Below, in pieces: positions 20,367 through 30,899 of a stretch of DNA of 47,500 nucleotides. Source of the DNA: Balamuthia mandrillaris (lineage: Eukaryota > Discosea > Longamoebia > Balamuthiidae); assembly GCA_031835245.1 (NCBI GenBank), contig JAVKOQ010000150.1, forward strand, positions 1 through 47,500, written 5' to 3'. The position numbers and the translations under genes are program-made. How positions within the stretch are numbered: position 1 is the stretch's first letter; every line of letters starts with the position of its first letter. The notes under the pieces are model-generated. The model searched no databases. It had not been told where the DNA came from and worked only from the letters and a program-made list of their open reading frames with translations.

Positions 20367-21791
20367 TCATTGAAAGAGACCGCGAGGAATGTAAACGAGC
20401 ACAGTGATCCTGACTTCTGGTTCGGCTGTGATGGCAAAGCCGAGGTCGCCCCACCCTTGCTTGTTCTCGCAGGTGAGAATGGAGCCGGAGCCAAACTTTT
20501 TGATAAACTTCTGCATCCTGTTGTCAAACACCCGGACCTGTACGCCCTCCAGCGATACCTCTGCAGCATTCTCGATGGCCAAAGCCCTGAAGTAAAGCGC
20601 CACAGTTGTCTGGTCCCGCACCAGCTCGATGGTCCATTTGAGCCTTCCCTGTTTGCGCTCCTCTGGGAAGCGATAGGAGGCACCGGGGCGAGGGAGAGCT
20701 GCGTTTGGGTTGCGGAGGATGAAGCGGTGGTTGGTGGCCGCAACCGCAAGACCACGGTTCAATTGGGCAAGGGAGAAGAGGCCAGTGGGCTGCACAACCT
20801 CCAAGATCTCCTGGCCTGTCATGAGAGCGAGCTCCAGCCCATCCAGCACCACGTCCAAGGCTGGATTGTTCTTCAGTTCTTCTCCTGCTGCGTTCTCTGC
20901 GCTCTCCTTATCCTTTGCTTCCTCTTCCTCCTCTTCCTCCTTCTTCACATCTTCCCGGCTCCTGAGCTGTTCGTCTTCTTCCTCCCCTTCTTCTGTTTCA
21001 TTTTCTTTCTGTGCACGGCCCACTTGCTTTGTCAGCGTTTGGCGATGGAGATGCCATCGATGCACGGCACTAAAGACCTCCACCTCCTCCAATCCCAGCA
21101 AGTCAAAAGAGATCAGCTCGGCCATCGCCTTCAGGCTCAACGCCAGCCATCTCGCTTCCAGCTCGGGCTCCTTGTTGCCCAACAGTCGCTTGGCGTGCGC
21201 GCTGAGGAAGGCGCAGATATCGTCCACTAGGCCAGGGGCCACCGCAACCGCCAGCTCCAGGGCTTGCAGCTGGTTGATCAGCTGAGGGTCTTGGAGGTAA
21301 GGCTGGAGGGCTTGCCTGGCTAGCTCCTTCGCTTGAGGGACCATAAACTGCTCTCCAGCTGAGTAGAGGTGGATCAAATCTTCGAGGTCTTCGCGTTGTT
21401 GCTGTCTTTCAGGATTACGAGGAAGTAATGTGTCGGTGTGAATGATGTGGAGCAGCAGAAGAAAAGCGGAGGCCGGAACTTCGGGTAGTGCTACCTCGGT
21501 CATCGTCTTGGTTTTGTCGTTGCTATTGCTCGTTTCGCTGGAGGAAGAGGAGGAGAGCGACTCTTTGAACCCTCCTTTGAACATGGAGCGAAACACGAGG
21601 GAACGAACGGACAAGATGTTCTTGCAGGCGTAGACCGGCGTGGCCTCCGGCCCCACCAAAAACTTGACGTCGGCCCACTCCTTGTTGTTCACCAGCTTTC
21701 CCAAATGGGATGCCAGCGTTGCGTGTTTGGTCTTTGGGGTGCCGCCGCTGTCGCTGCTGCTTCCTGCATCTGTGGCTGCGTTCTTGCTCAT
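20367..21791 (-). CDS. BTB-BACK domain protein
   Basis: A single exon encodes 474 residues. A BTB/POZ domain occupies about residues 30-125 (EWADVKFLVG, VYACKNILSVRSLVFRSMF, then ALPEVPASAFLLLLHIIHTD), with a Ser-rich insert where the fold has a loop. A BACK-like helical region follows (about 130-240: EDLIHLYSAGEQFMVPQAKE and VEVFSAVHRWHLHRQT). A Glu/Lys-rich acidic spacer lies at about 250-300. The last ~130 residues (FILRNPNAALPRPGASYRFP, then TIELVRDQTTVALYFRALAI) form a beta-rich module I cannot assign; a PHR- or discoidin-like beta-sandwich is possible. BTB-BACK proteins often recruit substrates to cullin-3 ubiquitin ligases; that role here is inferred. The codon use is GC-richer than in neighbouring intron-rich genes. 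Confidence 0.8.
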   Translation of the reverse strand: MSKNAATDAGSSSDSGGTPKTKHATLASHLGKLVNNKEWADVKFLVGPEATPVYACKNILSVRSLVFRSMFKGGFKESLSSSSSSETSNSNDKTKTMTEVALPEVPASAFLLLLHIIHTDTLLPRNPERQQQREDLEDLIHLYSAGEQFMVPQAKELARQALQPYLQDPQLINQLQALELAVAVAPGLVDDICAFLSAHAKRLLGNKEPELEARWLALSLKAMAELISFDLLGLEEVEVFSAVHRWHLHRQTLTKQVGRAQKENETEEGEEEDEQLRSREDVKKEEEEEEEAKDKESAENAAGEELKNNPALDVVLDGLELALMTGQEILEVVQPTGLFSLAQLNRGLAVAATNHRFILRNPNAALPRPGASYRFPEERKQGRLKWTIELVRDQTTVALYFRALAIENAAEVSLEGVQVRVFDNRMQKFIKKFGSGSILTCENKQGWGDLGFAITAEPEVRITVLVYIPRGLFQ

Positions 21792-22001
21792 GGTTTTTTT
21801 TTGTTTTGTGTTTGAGACTGTAATCTCACGTCCGTTCAGCTAAAATTAGCGCGGGATCTTTGTCCATGCTCTTATCCATCTAGATTAGTAACTCTCTCTC
21901 GTCCATTCAGCCAAAGTTTGCAGCAAATCTCAGTCCGCTCTCGTGTCCTTGTAATTTTATAGAACAAATGAAAATGAACACGCAAACAAAAGAGAGAGGA
22001 G
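21792..22001. promoter_or_regulatory. gap upstream of BTB gene with an imperfect direct repeat
   Basis: Two 30-base copies begin GTCCGTTCAGC (21830-21859) and GTCCATTCAGC (21901-21930) and agree at 21 of 30 positions by my count. AAGTTTGCAGCA in the second copy also occurs upstream of the ubiquitin gene at 14671-14682. No function can be assigned. Confidence 0.3.
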
Positions 22002-22434
22002 TTAGGAGCTGCTTAGTCGCTGTCGTTTACGGGTGAAGCGTCGCTTCTTCGTGGTTGAGGTCTGCAGAGCGGAATCATCTTTGGCAGCTTCTTTCTCCTT
22101 TTCTTTCTCTGGCTCTGTCTCTTCTTTCTCCTTTCCTTTGTCTTTCTTCTCCGATTCTTCTTTCTGTTCAACATTCTCTGTCTCTTTCTCGTTGCCTTTA
22201 TCCTTTGTTGCCTCTGCTTTTTCTTCTTCCTCCTTCTTTTTACTGCCATCATTCGTTGTGGCTTCGTCGTCAATCACGTCCACCTCCGGTTCGCTGCTCT
22301 CCTCTTCCTCTTCCTTCTCTTTTTCTTCTTCCTTCTTGGCGTCGTCCTGCCCATCCTCCCTCTCTTTTCTCTTCTTGGCATCTTCTTTCTTCTTGTTCAC
22401 CACCAATGCACCTGTTTTGAGTGAGGTTATTTGT

Positions 22435-22475
<41 letters not shown>

Positions 22476-22919
22476 AGAAAAGGATGTTGTTTGTTTGTAG
22501 CAGCGAAGAAGAAGGAGAAAGACTTACTGGAAGGAAGTTGGCGTTGCACTTTAGTGACTATGAGAGCATTGGCAGACGCATGCGACTCCATTCTCATAAA
22601 CTGTGGACGTGGAGAACATGGTGGTTGGGCATTTAAAAATAAAAGTAAAATAAAAGAGTAACTTACATCTATCCACACAGCACCAAGGTTCGCATTCGGC
22701 TTGCCAGTCTGTTTTTTGTTTTGTTGTTTAAATAAACAAAAAAAAAAGAACAGGTGAGTCGTCGCATCCAAAGAGACAGACACACTTTGAAGTTAATCAA
22801 ACCAAAAAGGCGGTTTCCAATTTCGCGTTGTCGGCGGCAGAGTACGGGATCCACTTGCCATGGTGGTAATACGTCCACGTGGCTCCTCCTCCCTTTCCGC
22901 TGTCCCCGGACTTGGACAT
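22002..22919 (-). CDS. WWE-domain protein with charged C-terminal tail
   Basis: Four exons start at the Met at 22919. The N-terminal ~80 residues form a WWE domain: WTYYHHGKWIPYSAADNAKL, then TGKPNANLGAVWID, then FMRMESHASANALIVTKVQR. This is the W-YY-W-PY-DN pattern that in RNF146, deltex and several PARPs binds ADP-ribose or mediates contacts in ubiquitin ligation. The remaining ~135 residues are almost entirely Lys/Glu/Asp with a terminal basic KKRRFTRKRQR, a probable nuclear localization signal. No RING, HECT or PARP domain is present, so the WWE stands alone; this is unusual because WWE is normally an accessory domain. The introns contain a GA run (CT on the coding strand). It is divergent from the first GFA gene, with 141 bases between the starts. 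Confidence 0.75.
22439..22471 (-). repeat. intronic (CT)n microsatellite of the WWE gene
   Basis: A GA run on the plus strand, CT on the coding strand, lies in the last intron of the WWE-domain gene. Confidence 0.9.
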
Positions 22920-23060
22920 GATGATGATAAATCTCTCTCCCCTCCTCTTCTCCCCGATGCGCGCAATCTCTCTCTGCCTTCTCTTTCCGTTACAGTTTTT
23001 TTTGTTTTATTGAAATTGTTCCAAGAATTATTTTTCGGTTAAAACCAACGCAAACGAAAG

Positions 23061-23861
23061 ATGGCTGAAGAAAAAGTTTGTGGTCTCCCTCCCCTCGCCG
23101 CTCCTCAGGAAGGAGTGAAGGTCTGGAAAGGCGGTTGCTTTTGTGGGGCTGTTACTTTTGAAGCTCATGGCGAGTACGTTTGTTTTTTTTTTTTTTTTTT
23201 TTAAGCGAAGATCTATATAGGCTCAGGCCTTATTCTTTTTCGTTTTTTTTGCTTCTTCTTGGAAAGCCCGTTGTTCAGAGTCCAATGCCACTGCACCATC
23301 TGCCAGCGCTATCAAGGAGCGGACTGTATAAGCGTTGTTGCCTTTAACCCGGACCAGCTGCATGTTTCCTGTAATGGTACCGAACAACCTTTGTCAACGG
23401 TACAAACTAGTATCTTGGTGGGTTTTTTTTTAAAAAAAAACACTTTGCAGGTTCTGCAACAACCAAAGGTTTTGCGACGTCCGAGAACATGACCCGTTAT
23501 CGTTGTTCTGAATGTGGCGGTCCCGTCTATAACCAGTCGCCCTTAGAGGTAACCTTATTGCACTCCTCACCTTCTCATGCTTAGTCTCTCACTACTCTCT
23601 CACATCCGCTTCTTCTCTCACTATATCTGTTAACTTGTGTTAACTTTCTTTTTTGCCTTGCCAAACAAACAAAACCAAAAGGAAATGCCGTTTGTGGACA
23701 TTCCGTTGTCCCTCTTCGAGCGGGACGAGAAGGAACGCCTGCTGCACCTCTCCGAGCTCTCCCCCGAATGCCACCTGTTCTGGCACTCCAGACAGGACGA
23801 CCTGCCCGCCGACCTCCCCAAGTGGGCCTCCTATCCTGGCGTCGGGGAACCCCTCTTGTAG
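23061..23861 (+). CDS. GFA/CENP-V family zinc-binding protein, copy 1
   Basis: Four exons: 23061-23173, 23267-23376, 23451-23548 and 23682-23861 (about 166 residues). The family's zinc ligands are all visible: GGCFCGAV (residues 24-31), CHCTICQR (45-52) and CSECGGPVYNQ (about 92-102). This is the Mss4-like GFA fold of glutathione-dependent formaldehyde-activating enzyme and CENP-V relatives, which carry structural and catalytic zinc. The C-terminal part (EMPFVDIPLSLF, ECHLFWHSR, LPKWASYPGVGEP) is shared with copy 2. The length is as usual for the family. The substrate is unknown; the GFA name reflects homology, not proven formaldehyde chemistry. The closely following paralog on the same strand indicates a tandem duplication. 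Confidence 0.9.
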
Positions 23862-23916
23862 CTTGAAGCCAGCTCAAGGGGCCAAGCTGCCATGCCGGTG
23901 CTATATTTACTCTGCT

Positions 23917-23930
23917 TCGTGACGACACGA
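23917..23930. promoter_or_regulatory. TGACGACACG motif upstream of GFA copy 2
   Basis: TTCGTGACGACACGA lies in the 170-base gap between the two GFA genes. It is the GTCGTC variant of the intergenic motif family and resembles 14616-14635 and 17213-17222. Confidence 0.4.
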
Positions 23931-24032
23931 ATAATATACCAAATTCCTTCCAAGAAAAATTTATAGAAATATAAAAATTATACTCCACAAAGAACACAAT
24001 AGCGCACTAAGCGGAGCCAAAGCAACATAAAG

Positions 24033-24855
24033 ATGGCAGAGAACCCCAAAGAGAAGGTCGTTTACAAAGGCGCTTGTTTTTGTGGAGCCGTTTCATTTGA
24101 GGCTAGCGGCAAGTGCGTTAAACATTTTATTTACTCTTGTAACCACAGTCAACACCTAACCGGGTTTCCTCTTCCTTTCTGTCCTTTTCTTTTTTTTTTA
24201 ACTTTCACCAAAAACAAAGGCCTTTGTTTAGGGTACAATGTCACTGTACCATCTGCCAACGTTATCACGGAGCGGACAGCGTTAGCCTGGTTGCTTTTAG
24301 CCCCGACCAATTTCACGTTTCTTGCAAAGGTAACCCTCCTTGCTCTGCCTTAGTTTTTTTCTTTTGTGTTCAACTCATTTCTCTCTCTTCTCTCTCTCTC
24401 TCGTTCTTCATGCCTTCTCTGCTCTCTCTCTCTCTCTCTCTCTCTCTGCTCGCTCACCACTATACACAGGTTCAGCGACGACAAAAGGTTTCTCTACTTC
24501 GGAGGGTATGACCCGTCATCGCTGTTCGGAATGCGGTGGTCCCGTCTACAATCAGTCGCACCTCGAAGTACTTCCCTCTCACTGCTCCTTTTTCTTCTTT
24601 TTCTGTTCTATTCCTAAAATTCTCTCTCCTGTTCCTCTTTTATCCTCTCTTCTTTAAAAAACAAAAAACAATAAGGAAATGCCGTTTGTGGATACTCCGT
24701 TGTCCCTCTTTGAGCGGGACGAGAAGGAACGCCTGCTGCACTTCTCCGAGCTCTCCCCCGAATGCCACCTGTTCTGGCACTCCAGGCACCAGGCCCTGCC
24801 CGCCGATCTCCCCAAGTGGGCCTCTTATCCCGGCGTCGGCGAGCCCATCCAATAA
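24033..24855 (+). CDS. GFA/CENP-V family zinc-binding protein, copy 2
   Basis: Four exons: 24033-24112, 24220-24329, 24470-24567 and 24676-24855. It has the same zinc-ligand motifs as copy 1 (ACFCGAV, CHCTICQRYHG, CSECGGPVYNQ) and the same three intron positions in the coding sequence. The N-terminus is shorter (MAENPKEKVVYKG). Exon sequences are highly similar while the introns have diverged in length and content; intron 2 here carries a CT run at about 24421-24449. AATAAA-like signals follow the stop. Like copy 1 it may handle a glutathione adduct, but this is inferred from the family only. Confidence 0.9.
24421..24449 (+). repeat. intronic (CT)n microsatellite of GFA copy 2
   Basis: A CT run inside the second intron, CT on the coding strand. 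Confidence 0.9.
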
Positions 24856-24997
24856 AAGCCAACCAATAAAAATTCAATAAAAAACCGATCGATCAATCAA
24901 TCTAAACAAAGTGGTATGACATCAGCAACAAATTAAATTCAAAATTTTTCCAAGAATTTTTTGATATTTAACCGTTACAATTTAACAAAAAAAAAAG

Positions 24998-27563
24998 ATG
25001 GAGGGAAGCACGCTGGACGAGGCGGACGAGAAGGAAGCGCTGTCTCGCTTGCTGGAGACCTTTGGGGAGAGTTTGGTGCAGGACGAAGAGGAGATCGTGC
25101 ACTTGGCGGAGGAGCACGAGGAGGAGGAAGAGGAGGACGAATACGAAGAAGAAGAAGAAGAGGAGGAGGAAATAGATGTAACAACAAAAGAAGAAGAAAT
25201 ATCTGCAAGCCAAGGCGCATTCTCGAGGATCGCGCTGCGAACCCATAAAGCCGGGTTAGAAAAAGTTGACAAAGACCGTGCCAACAAGATTATCTACGAA
25301 CTCTCTAAAGTAAATGCTGAACAAACCTTTCTCTCTTAAACTTAGTTTAATCACTTTTTTTTTGTTGATGAAAACAGAACAGCAAATATTTTCAGAACGA
25401 ACAAAAGAAAGGAGAACGGGTGGAAAGGGAAGTTCAACGACTTCAGGAGAAGCTTAAATCGCTCGCGCGAGAGGACACCGCTCCCTTGCTTCGCAGCATT
25501 GACGCCAAGGTGGCCCAGCTGGAGGCTGCCAGAGACCTCACCCGCACCTTCTTTCATGTGGACATGGATGCTTTCTATGCCGCTGTTGAAATACGGGACA
25601 ACCCCTCCTTGAAAGGTTTCTTCTTCTTCTTCGACTTCTTCTCCTTCTCCTTCTCCTCCTCCTTCTCCTCGACCACCTCCTCGTTCCTTCGTTATTGAGA
25701 GTTGCAAAACAGGCAAGCCCATTGCTGTGGGAAGCAACTCGATGCTCTCCACGGCATCATACGAAGCAAGACAATACGGCGTTCGCTCCGCTATGCCTGG
25801 TACTATGCTTTCTCCTTCGAGATCTTTCTCGTCTCTCCTCTATTGTATTCGTTTTTGTGTTTATTCTGTTAACAGGCAGCGTTGTTCAACAATAAGGCTT
25901 CATCGCGAAACAACTCTGCCCATCTCTCACCATTGTGCCGCTCAACTTTGACAAGTACCGCACAGCAAGTTCCCAGACCAGGGAGGTGTTTGCAACGTTT
26001 GATCGTGACTACAGAGCTTATTCACTGGATGAAGCCTCGCTCGATGTGACGGACTACCTGAAAACACATCCGGACGTGACTGCAGCTGAAGTGGCAGCAC
26101 GTCTTCGCTCTCTTGTCTTTCAAAAGACACAATTAACCTGCAGTGTTGGTAAGGTTATTTCATTTCTTACAAACGTTACACGAACTTCTTACTCTTGCTC
26201 TGATAAAAGGTATTGCACCAACGAGAAAGATTGCCAAGATATGTTCAGACTTGAGAAAACCAAACGGCCAGGTTTCTTCTATCTTTTTTTTCTTCTATTC
26301 TGTTCTATTGGAATCGCTCATATGAAAGCAATCCATATAGTACGAACTTGAAGCCAATCGTCAAGCTATTGTAGATTTTATGAAAGAGCTGCCCGTTGGC
26401 AAAGTTTCTGGCATAGGAAAGGTGATACTTCTTCTTTCTCTGGCTTTATACAGACCAAACAGAGCTCAACGCTTCCACAATAAACAAAATAAAAGGTTAC
26501 AGAGCGATTGTTGAAATCTTTGGATATCACTCAATGTGGCCAGCTCTACGAGAAACGCGCTCTTTTGGTTCGTCTCTTTAAACCTTCCACCGCTGAGTTT
26601 TTCCTTCGTACTTCGCTAGGATTGCCCTCCAACTCTGAACAAAAACCGTACATTTCTTTCCTTCTGCTTCTTCTTGATCTATCTCTAATTCTACTTCCTA
26701 ACAAAAGAAAGAGACAACGAAAGAGCATTTCGAAGGAGAGAACTTTTCGAGATTCTTCCTCTGAAGTATTTCTTCTTGACAAGTGTCGTGAGCTATCCAA
26801 GAAACTAGCATCTTCCTTGGCAAAAAAAGGCCTTGCCGCTAAGAACGTCACTATCAAGCTCAAAACACACGACTTTCAAGTTTTGACACGTTCCTCCACC
26901 ATGACCAGGTATGTTACCTTGTTATTTGTTTTGTCTTGTGTATTCTTTCTAATATTCGTTTGAAGTTATATTTCATCGGAGGAAGATATCTATAATGCAG
27001 CGAGCAAATTGTTGCGAAAGGAAATGCCTATAACATTGCGTTTATTTGGCGTACGGTTGAGTTCCTTTCCTTCTTCACTTGCTGCTGCAGCAGATGATTC
27101 TTCTGCTGGCAATAATGCTCAAAAGACTATAGACCGCTTCTTTTGCAATTCCTCTTCGTCTCACAACAAACGCAGAACAGATATTCTACTGTCATCAAAC
27201 GAAGCAAAAGATGTTGAGGGGAAAAGGCAAATAGGCTTGGCTGGGCAGAATGTTGAAGAGAATGCTGCTGTCACGTCTCCGCTTCTTCCTTCTGAATCAC
27301 CCAAACGACAAAGAACGGACGCCACCATAGCATCAACACCTGTTATTATTCCACGACGAATCCCTTTAACAACTCCTTCAACCTCTGCTTCTTCTGCTTC
27401 AAGCACGCCTACTAAAGTGATGACATTAACTAGTAACAGAACCGCCGTGTCTCCATCAAAAAAATCTTCGACCACAAGCAAAAGAAGGCGAAGCTCTTGG
27501 TCGTGCGGAGTAAAAGACCAACAACAGCCCACCATTACCTCGTTCTTTGTGCGTCCTCAATGA
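24998..27563 (+). CDS. POLK: DNA polymerase kappa (Y-family translesion polymerase)
   Basis: Multi-exon gene. An acidic N-terminal extension precedes the kappa-specific N-clasp ([35 protein letters not shown]). The catalytic core follows: [20 protein letters not shown] (metal-binding Asp residues), [28 protein letters not shown], and [14 protein letters not shown] (catalytic Asp-Glu). Next come [17 protein letters not shown] and the thumb helix-hairpin-helix [20 protein letters not shown]. The little finger is recognisable by [10 protein letters not shown] and [20 protein letters not shown]. The C-terminus differs from human: instead of UBZ zinc fingers it has a disordered Ser/Thr stretch with QKTIDRFF (27120-27143) and a terminal QPTITSFF (27525-27548), both fitting the PCNA-binding PIP box QxxhxxFF. 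The protein bypasses bulky minor-groove adducts during replication. Confidence 0.93.
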
Positions 27564-27659
27564 ACGAAACACTTGGTTTTTTTTTTCCTGGGCATTACAC
27601 CTTCAAACCATGTTGGTTCACTACGACACCAGACGTCTTCGATAACAAGTGCTCTCTAT

Positions 27660-28397
27660 TTAATCCCCATTATCTAACTCTATCTCTGTTGCTGGTGATG
27701 CATGCATATCACTTTCAACTTGTGGTACAGAGGGATCAACAGAGTCAGCGAAGAGGTCAGTGACGCTAGCATGGAGTTGAGCATAGAGGTCAATAACGAG
27801 TTGACAGAACAAGAAGCGCATAGAGGTACCCTTGTGCTTGGTTCGCAACTAAATAAGTAATATAATAAGATGTATGGGTAGAAGAGTTTGTCGGACGAAG
27901 CTATCGGTGGCACCTTCATTGACATCCTCGGAAAACGGTAGCAGAAGGGTCGCTTCTTCTTCACAACATTGCCCGAACTGCTGTTGTTATTGTTCTTCTC
28001 ACGTCTAGAGTTTCGACCAATGGCCTAAGCTATTTGAACGCCGTAGTCCTTACCAGTCTCTCGATGAGAGGACCGGAAAATGAACAGTTCTGCCACTTGT
28101 GATTTGGCAATGTTTTCTTGCGGAGAATCCGAGCGGAGAGAAGCCAGATGAGAGAGCAGAGAGAAAAGAAAATTCAGGGGAAGCAGATAAAGGTGGAGTT
28201 GAAAGTGGAAAACAGTTGGATGATGAGCTTTGTTTTTGTTTGAGAAAGAACCGAGTCAACTCCAGGAATATGGAGAGACTCAGGCCACCCTTTTCAAGGG
28301 TGTAAACTAAGAACCAGTCAAACTTTCGTAATCGTGGGAAATTTGTTACTTTTCCGCCTTGTCGCTTTCCGCTACTTGTAGTCCGAATCCTCCCCAC
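27660..28397 (-). CDS. Possible minus-strand hypothetical gene
   Basis: Weakly supported. On the minus strand, a frame from the Met at 28397 (MGRIRTTSSGKRQGGKVTNF) stays open to 28050 and contains a consensus GTAAGG donor just before its stop. A last exon ending at 27660 would read STRVPLCASC in one frame or GTSMRFLFCQLVIDLYAQLH to ELDNGD in another. I could not fix a single consistent exon chain, and I recognise no domain. Support comes from the context: it would converge on polymerase kappa and diverge from the TPR gene across a GTCGAC palindrome of the kind seen at other divergent promoters. It could also be a decayed gene or noncoding. Confidence 0.25.
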
Positions 28398-28427
28398 TCA
28401 GTTATGGGTTTGGTTATGCTACAATAT

Positions 28428-28441
28428 ATTTGTCGACAAAT
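28428..28441. promoter_or_regulatory. 14-bp palindrome ATTTGTCGACAAAT
   Basis: A perfect inverted repeat centred on the GTCGAC core, 79 bases before the TPR-like gene start and 30 bases before the possible minus-strand gene. Confidence 0.5.
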
Positions 28442-28519
28442 GAACGCGTGTTCGACACCGAGCATACACCATCATTTTTTTAAAAAAAGAAAAAAGAGAA
28501 GAAAGAAAAAAAAACAAAG

Positions 28520-30830
28520 ATGAAGGGACGAGCCCGTTGCGTTTCCTTTTGCTTTGGTTTGGATTTATTGTCTGTGTGGTTTCTTTTTTGTTTTTTAAAA
28601 AAACTAACTTCTTCATTTGTTTTTACAAAAAAAAAAGGTTCGTCTCCTTTGCTGTTTTCTTCGGCCAGGAGCTCAGCGGCCTCGTTGCGTGCCAACCACG
28701 CTCCGTTGCTAGCATGGCCTAGCGGTTACAAGAACGGAACCTCTGCCGCATTGGACGTTTTTGTGTTGTCTTCTGCGAGTCCTTTTTCGGGACGGCTGTT
28801 TTGCTCCTCCGAAAACGCGACGCGGAGCCTCGCCTCTTCCTCCGCAAAAGACCCATCGCAAGAAAAGCAATCCTCTTCCTCCGCGCCGCCTCCCCCAAGC
28901 GCTTCGTTGAGAAGAGGTATTTACATCCATTCTCTCTTCTCTTCTCTTCATCATTCTCTTCTCTTCTCACTTCTCACTTCTCACTTCTCACTTCTCACTT
29001 CTCTCTTCTCACTTCTCTTTTCTCTCTTCTCTCTTCTCTTCATCGTTACTGTTTTTCTCATTCTTGCTCTATTTCTCGCATTCTTCTTTTTTTGTCACGT
29101 AAATAGAATGGGCCACTATAGAGGCTCAACAGCAAGCCGAAAAGTGTCTCCAAGCGGCATACCAGCACTTGCTCGACCGACAATTCCCAACTGCTCGCAA
29201 GTTGGCCTTTCGCTCCCTCAACATCTATCGAAGGCTCAGCAAAGGCATTATTCCTTTCACTCAATCCTCGCTTTCGCCACAACAACCTCAAAAGGACAAA
29301 GAGCGAGAAGAAGAACAGGAAACAGGGCAAGGGAAATACTGGTTGATGATGGCGGATGGTTTATCCCTTTTGTCAAAGATTTATTGGGCAGAAGGAGCAC
29401 TCTCCGAGTGCGAAACGTGTATTCGAAAGAGTTTGGAGCTTCGTCGACGCAGCTTTCAGGATCATCAGCAGATGATGAAGATTCTTCACGACGACGACGA
29501 CAGTAATGAGGCCATGGGGAGAAACATGATGATGATAACAGAAAAGAGTGATATGGATGAAGAGGAGCAAGAATTGCTTTGGGCAGATGTTCAGGAACAG
29601 ATACATAACTTGACAGAGTTTGTGCAGTCGTTATGCTTGCTTGCCAACATGAAGCTTCAAAAGACAAGTCTTCGTGATGAATACGAAGGAGACGAAGAAG
29701 AGCACAGGAGTCAGAAAAGGCAAAGCGAAGGAGAAGAAGAATCGAGCGCATCGTTTTTGTCTCAAGCAGGAGAGTTTTTAACGGAAGCCGGCAGCTTGCT
29801 CAACAAAAAGCTCTATTTGCCCCACTTTCGACAAGACACAAAACACCTTCTGGACGATGACTTTGGCTTCAGAGTTGCTCGAGGTTGGCAACACCAACAA
29901 AAACTTCTTCAAAAGCGACAACAACAAGAAGAAAAAGAAGGATTGAACAACAAGAACAAAAGAGAAGGCATTAGTGGAATGAATCCGTATTACAGCAAAC
30001 AACAGCAACATCAACAACAGTTGGAGCTTCGCCAGTTGGCAGCACACACCAGTTTCGCGGTGGAGTCCGCCAAATTGGGAGTCGCTTTGGGAGAGCATCA
30101 ACAGGCGTTGCAGCTGCTGCGCGATTATCTGCGGAGGATCAAAGCAATGTTTAGGAGGGAGCAGTACCATCGGAGGGCGTGGACGCATAGCCCTTTGGTG
30201 GCTCGCTTGTTGACGGAGGTGGCTCGTGTAAAGTTGGATTATTATCTGCTGTGGAAAAAAGAAGAAAGTACACCCAAAAGAGAAGGAGAAGAAGAAAAGG
30301 AGAAAGAGGAAAATAATAGGATAGAGATGACAGAAGCAAACGAGGTAGAAGAAGTTATAGAGTACGAAAGTTTTGAGGAAGAGAACGGAGAATATGGACT
30401 CGAGGAAGAAGAGAAAGAAGACAAGGTTATAAAGTTGGAAGATGAAAGCGAAAGAGAAGAATATTTGGCGCAAGTGGAACGACTGTTGACACACAGTCTC
30501 AATGTGTTGATGAGCGAGGAAGGAACCTATGCCAACGAAGCAGCGGAAGCAGTGCGGATGTTTGTTTGCCTGATGGACTGTTTGACGAAAGAGGAGGAGC
30601 GACAAAGAGAGACTCGCCGATTGGAAGCACGTTTAAGGAAAGTGTTGAAAGTGGAAGAAAGCTATGAACAAGATAAACGGGAACGACAAAAAAGACAACT
30701 CGAGAAAAAGAAAACGCAGCGTACGACTTTGGCAAAAGCGATTAAGTATTGCAGAGGAGTATTTGGAGATAGTTCGGATGTAACTACGCAGCTCTTAGTC
30801 GCTGGAAAGAAACGCTTTTCTTCTTCTTGA
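28520..30830 (+). CDS. TPR-like helical repeat protein, probably mitochondrial
   Basis: Three exons: 28520-28556, 28638-28916 and 29107-30830. Residues 1-100 are rich in Ser, Arg and Ala with few acids (MKGRARCVSFCFGSSPLL, then SARSSAASLRANHAPLLAW), which fits a mitochondrial presequence. The rest is helical with TPR-like pairs: AYQHLLDRQFPTARKLAFRS, then YWLMMADGLSLLSKIYWAEG with ALSECETCIRKSLELR, and later AKLGVALGEHQQALQLLRDY. Acidic Glu-rich linkers (about 30280-30460) and Gln runs separate the helical blocks. A basic coiled-coil (QDKRERQKRQLEKKK) lies near the end. I do not recognise an orthologue. TPRs usually serve as protein-docking scaffolds; a mitochondrial assembly or translation role would be guesswork. 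Confidence 0.65.
28963..29012 (+). repeat. intronic heptamer repeat (CTTCTCA)n
   Basis: About six near-perfect copies of a CTTCTCA unit lie in the second intron of the TPR-like gene, flanked by looser TTCTC repeats. Confidence 0.8.
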
Positions 30831-30899
30831 AAGCAGTCTCTTATCTTCTTCTTCTTCTCTCTCTCTACTCTATAAGGATATTATTTTCGTTTTGTTATT

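Noticed and set aside
20370-21285. Two long plus-strand ORFs (286 and 191 codons)
   Set aside because: Antisense to the intact BTB-BACK gene; open only because of its GC-rich codon use.
28700-28760. tRNA-like word (ATGGCCTAGCGGTTA)
   Set aside because: It lies inside a coding exon of the TPR-like gene and no acceptor stem or T-loop could be paired.
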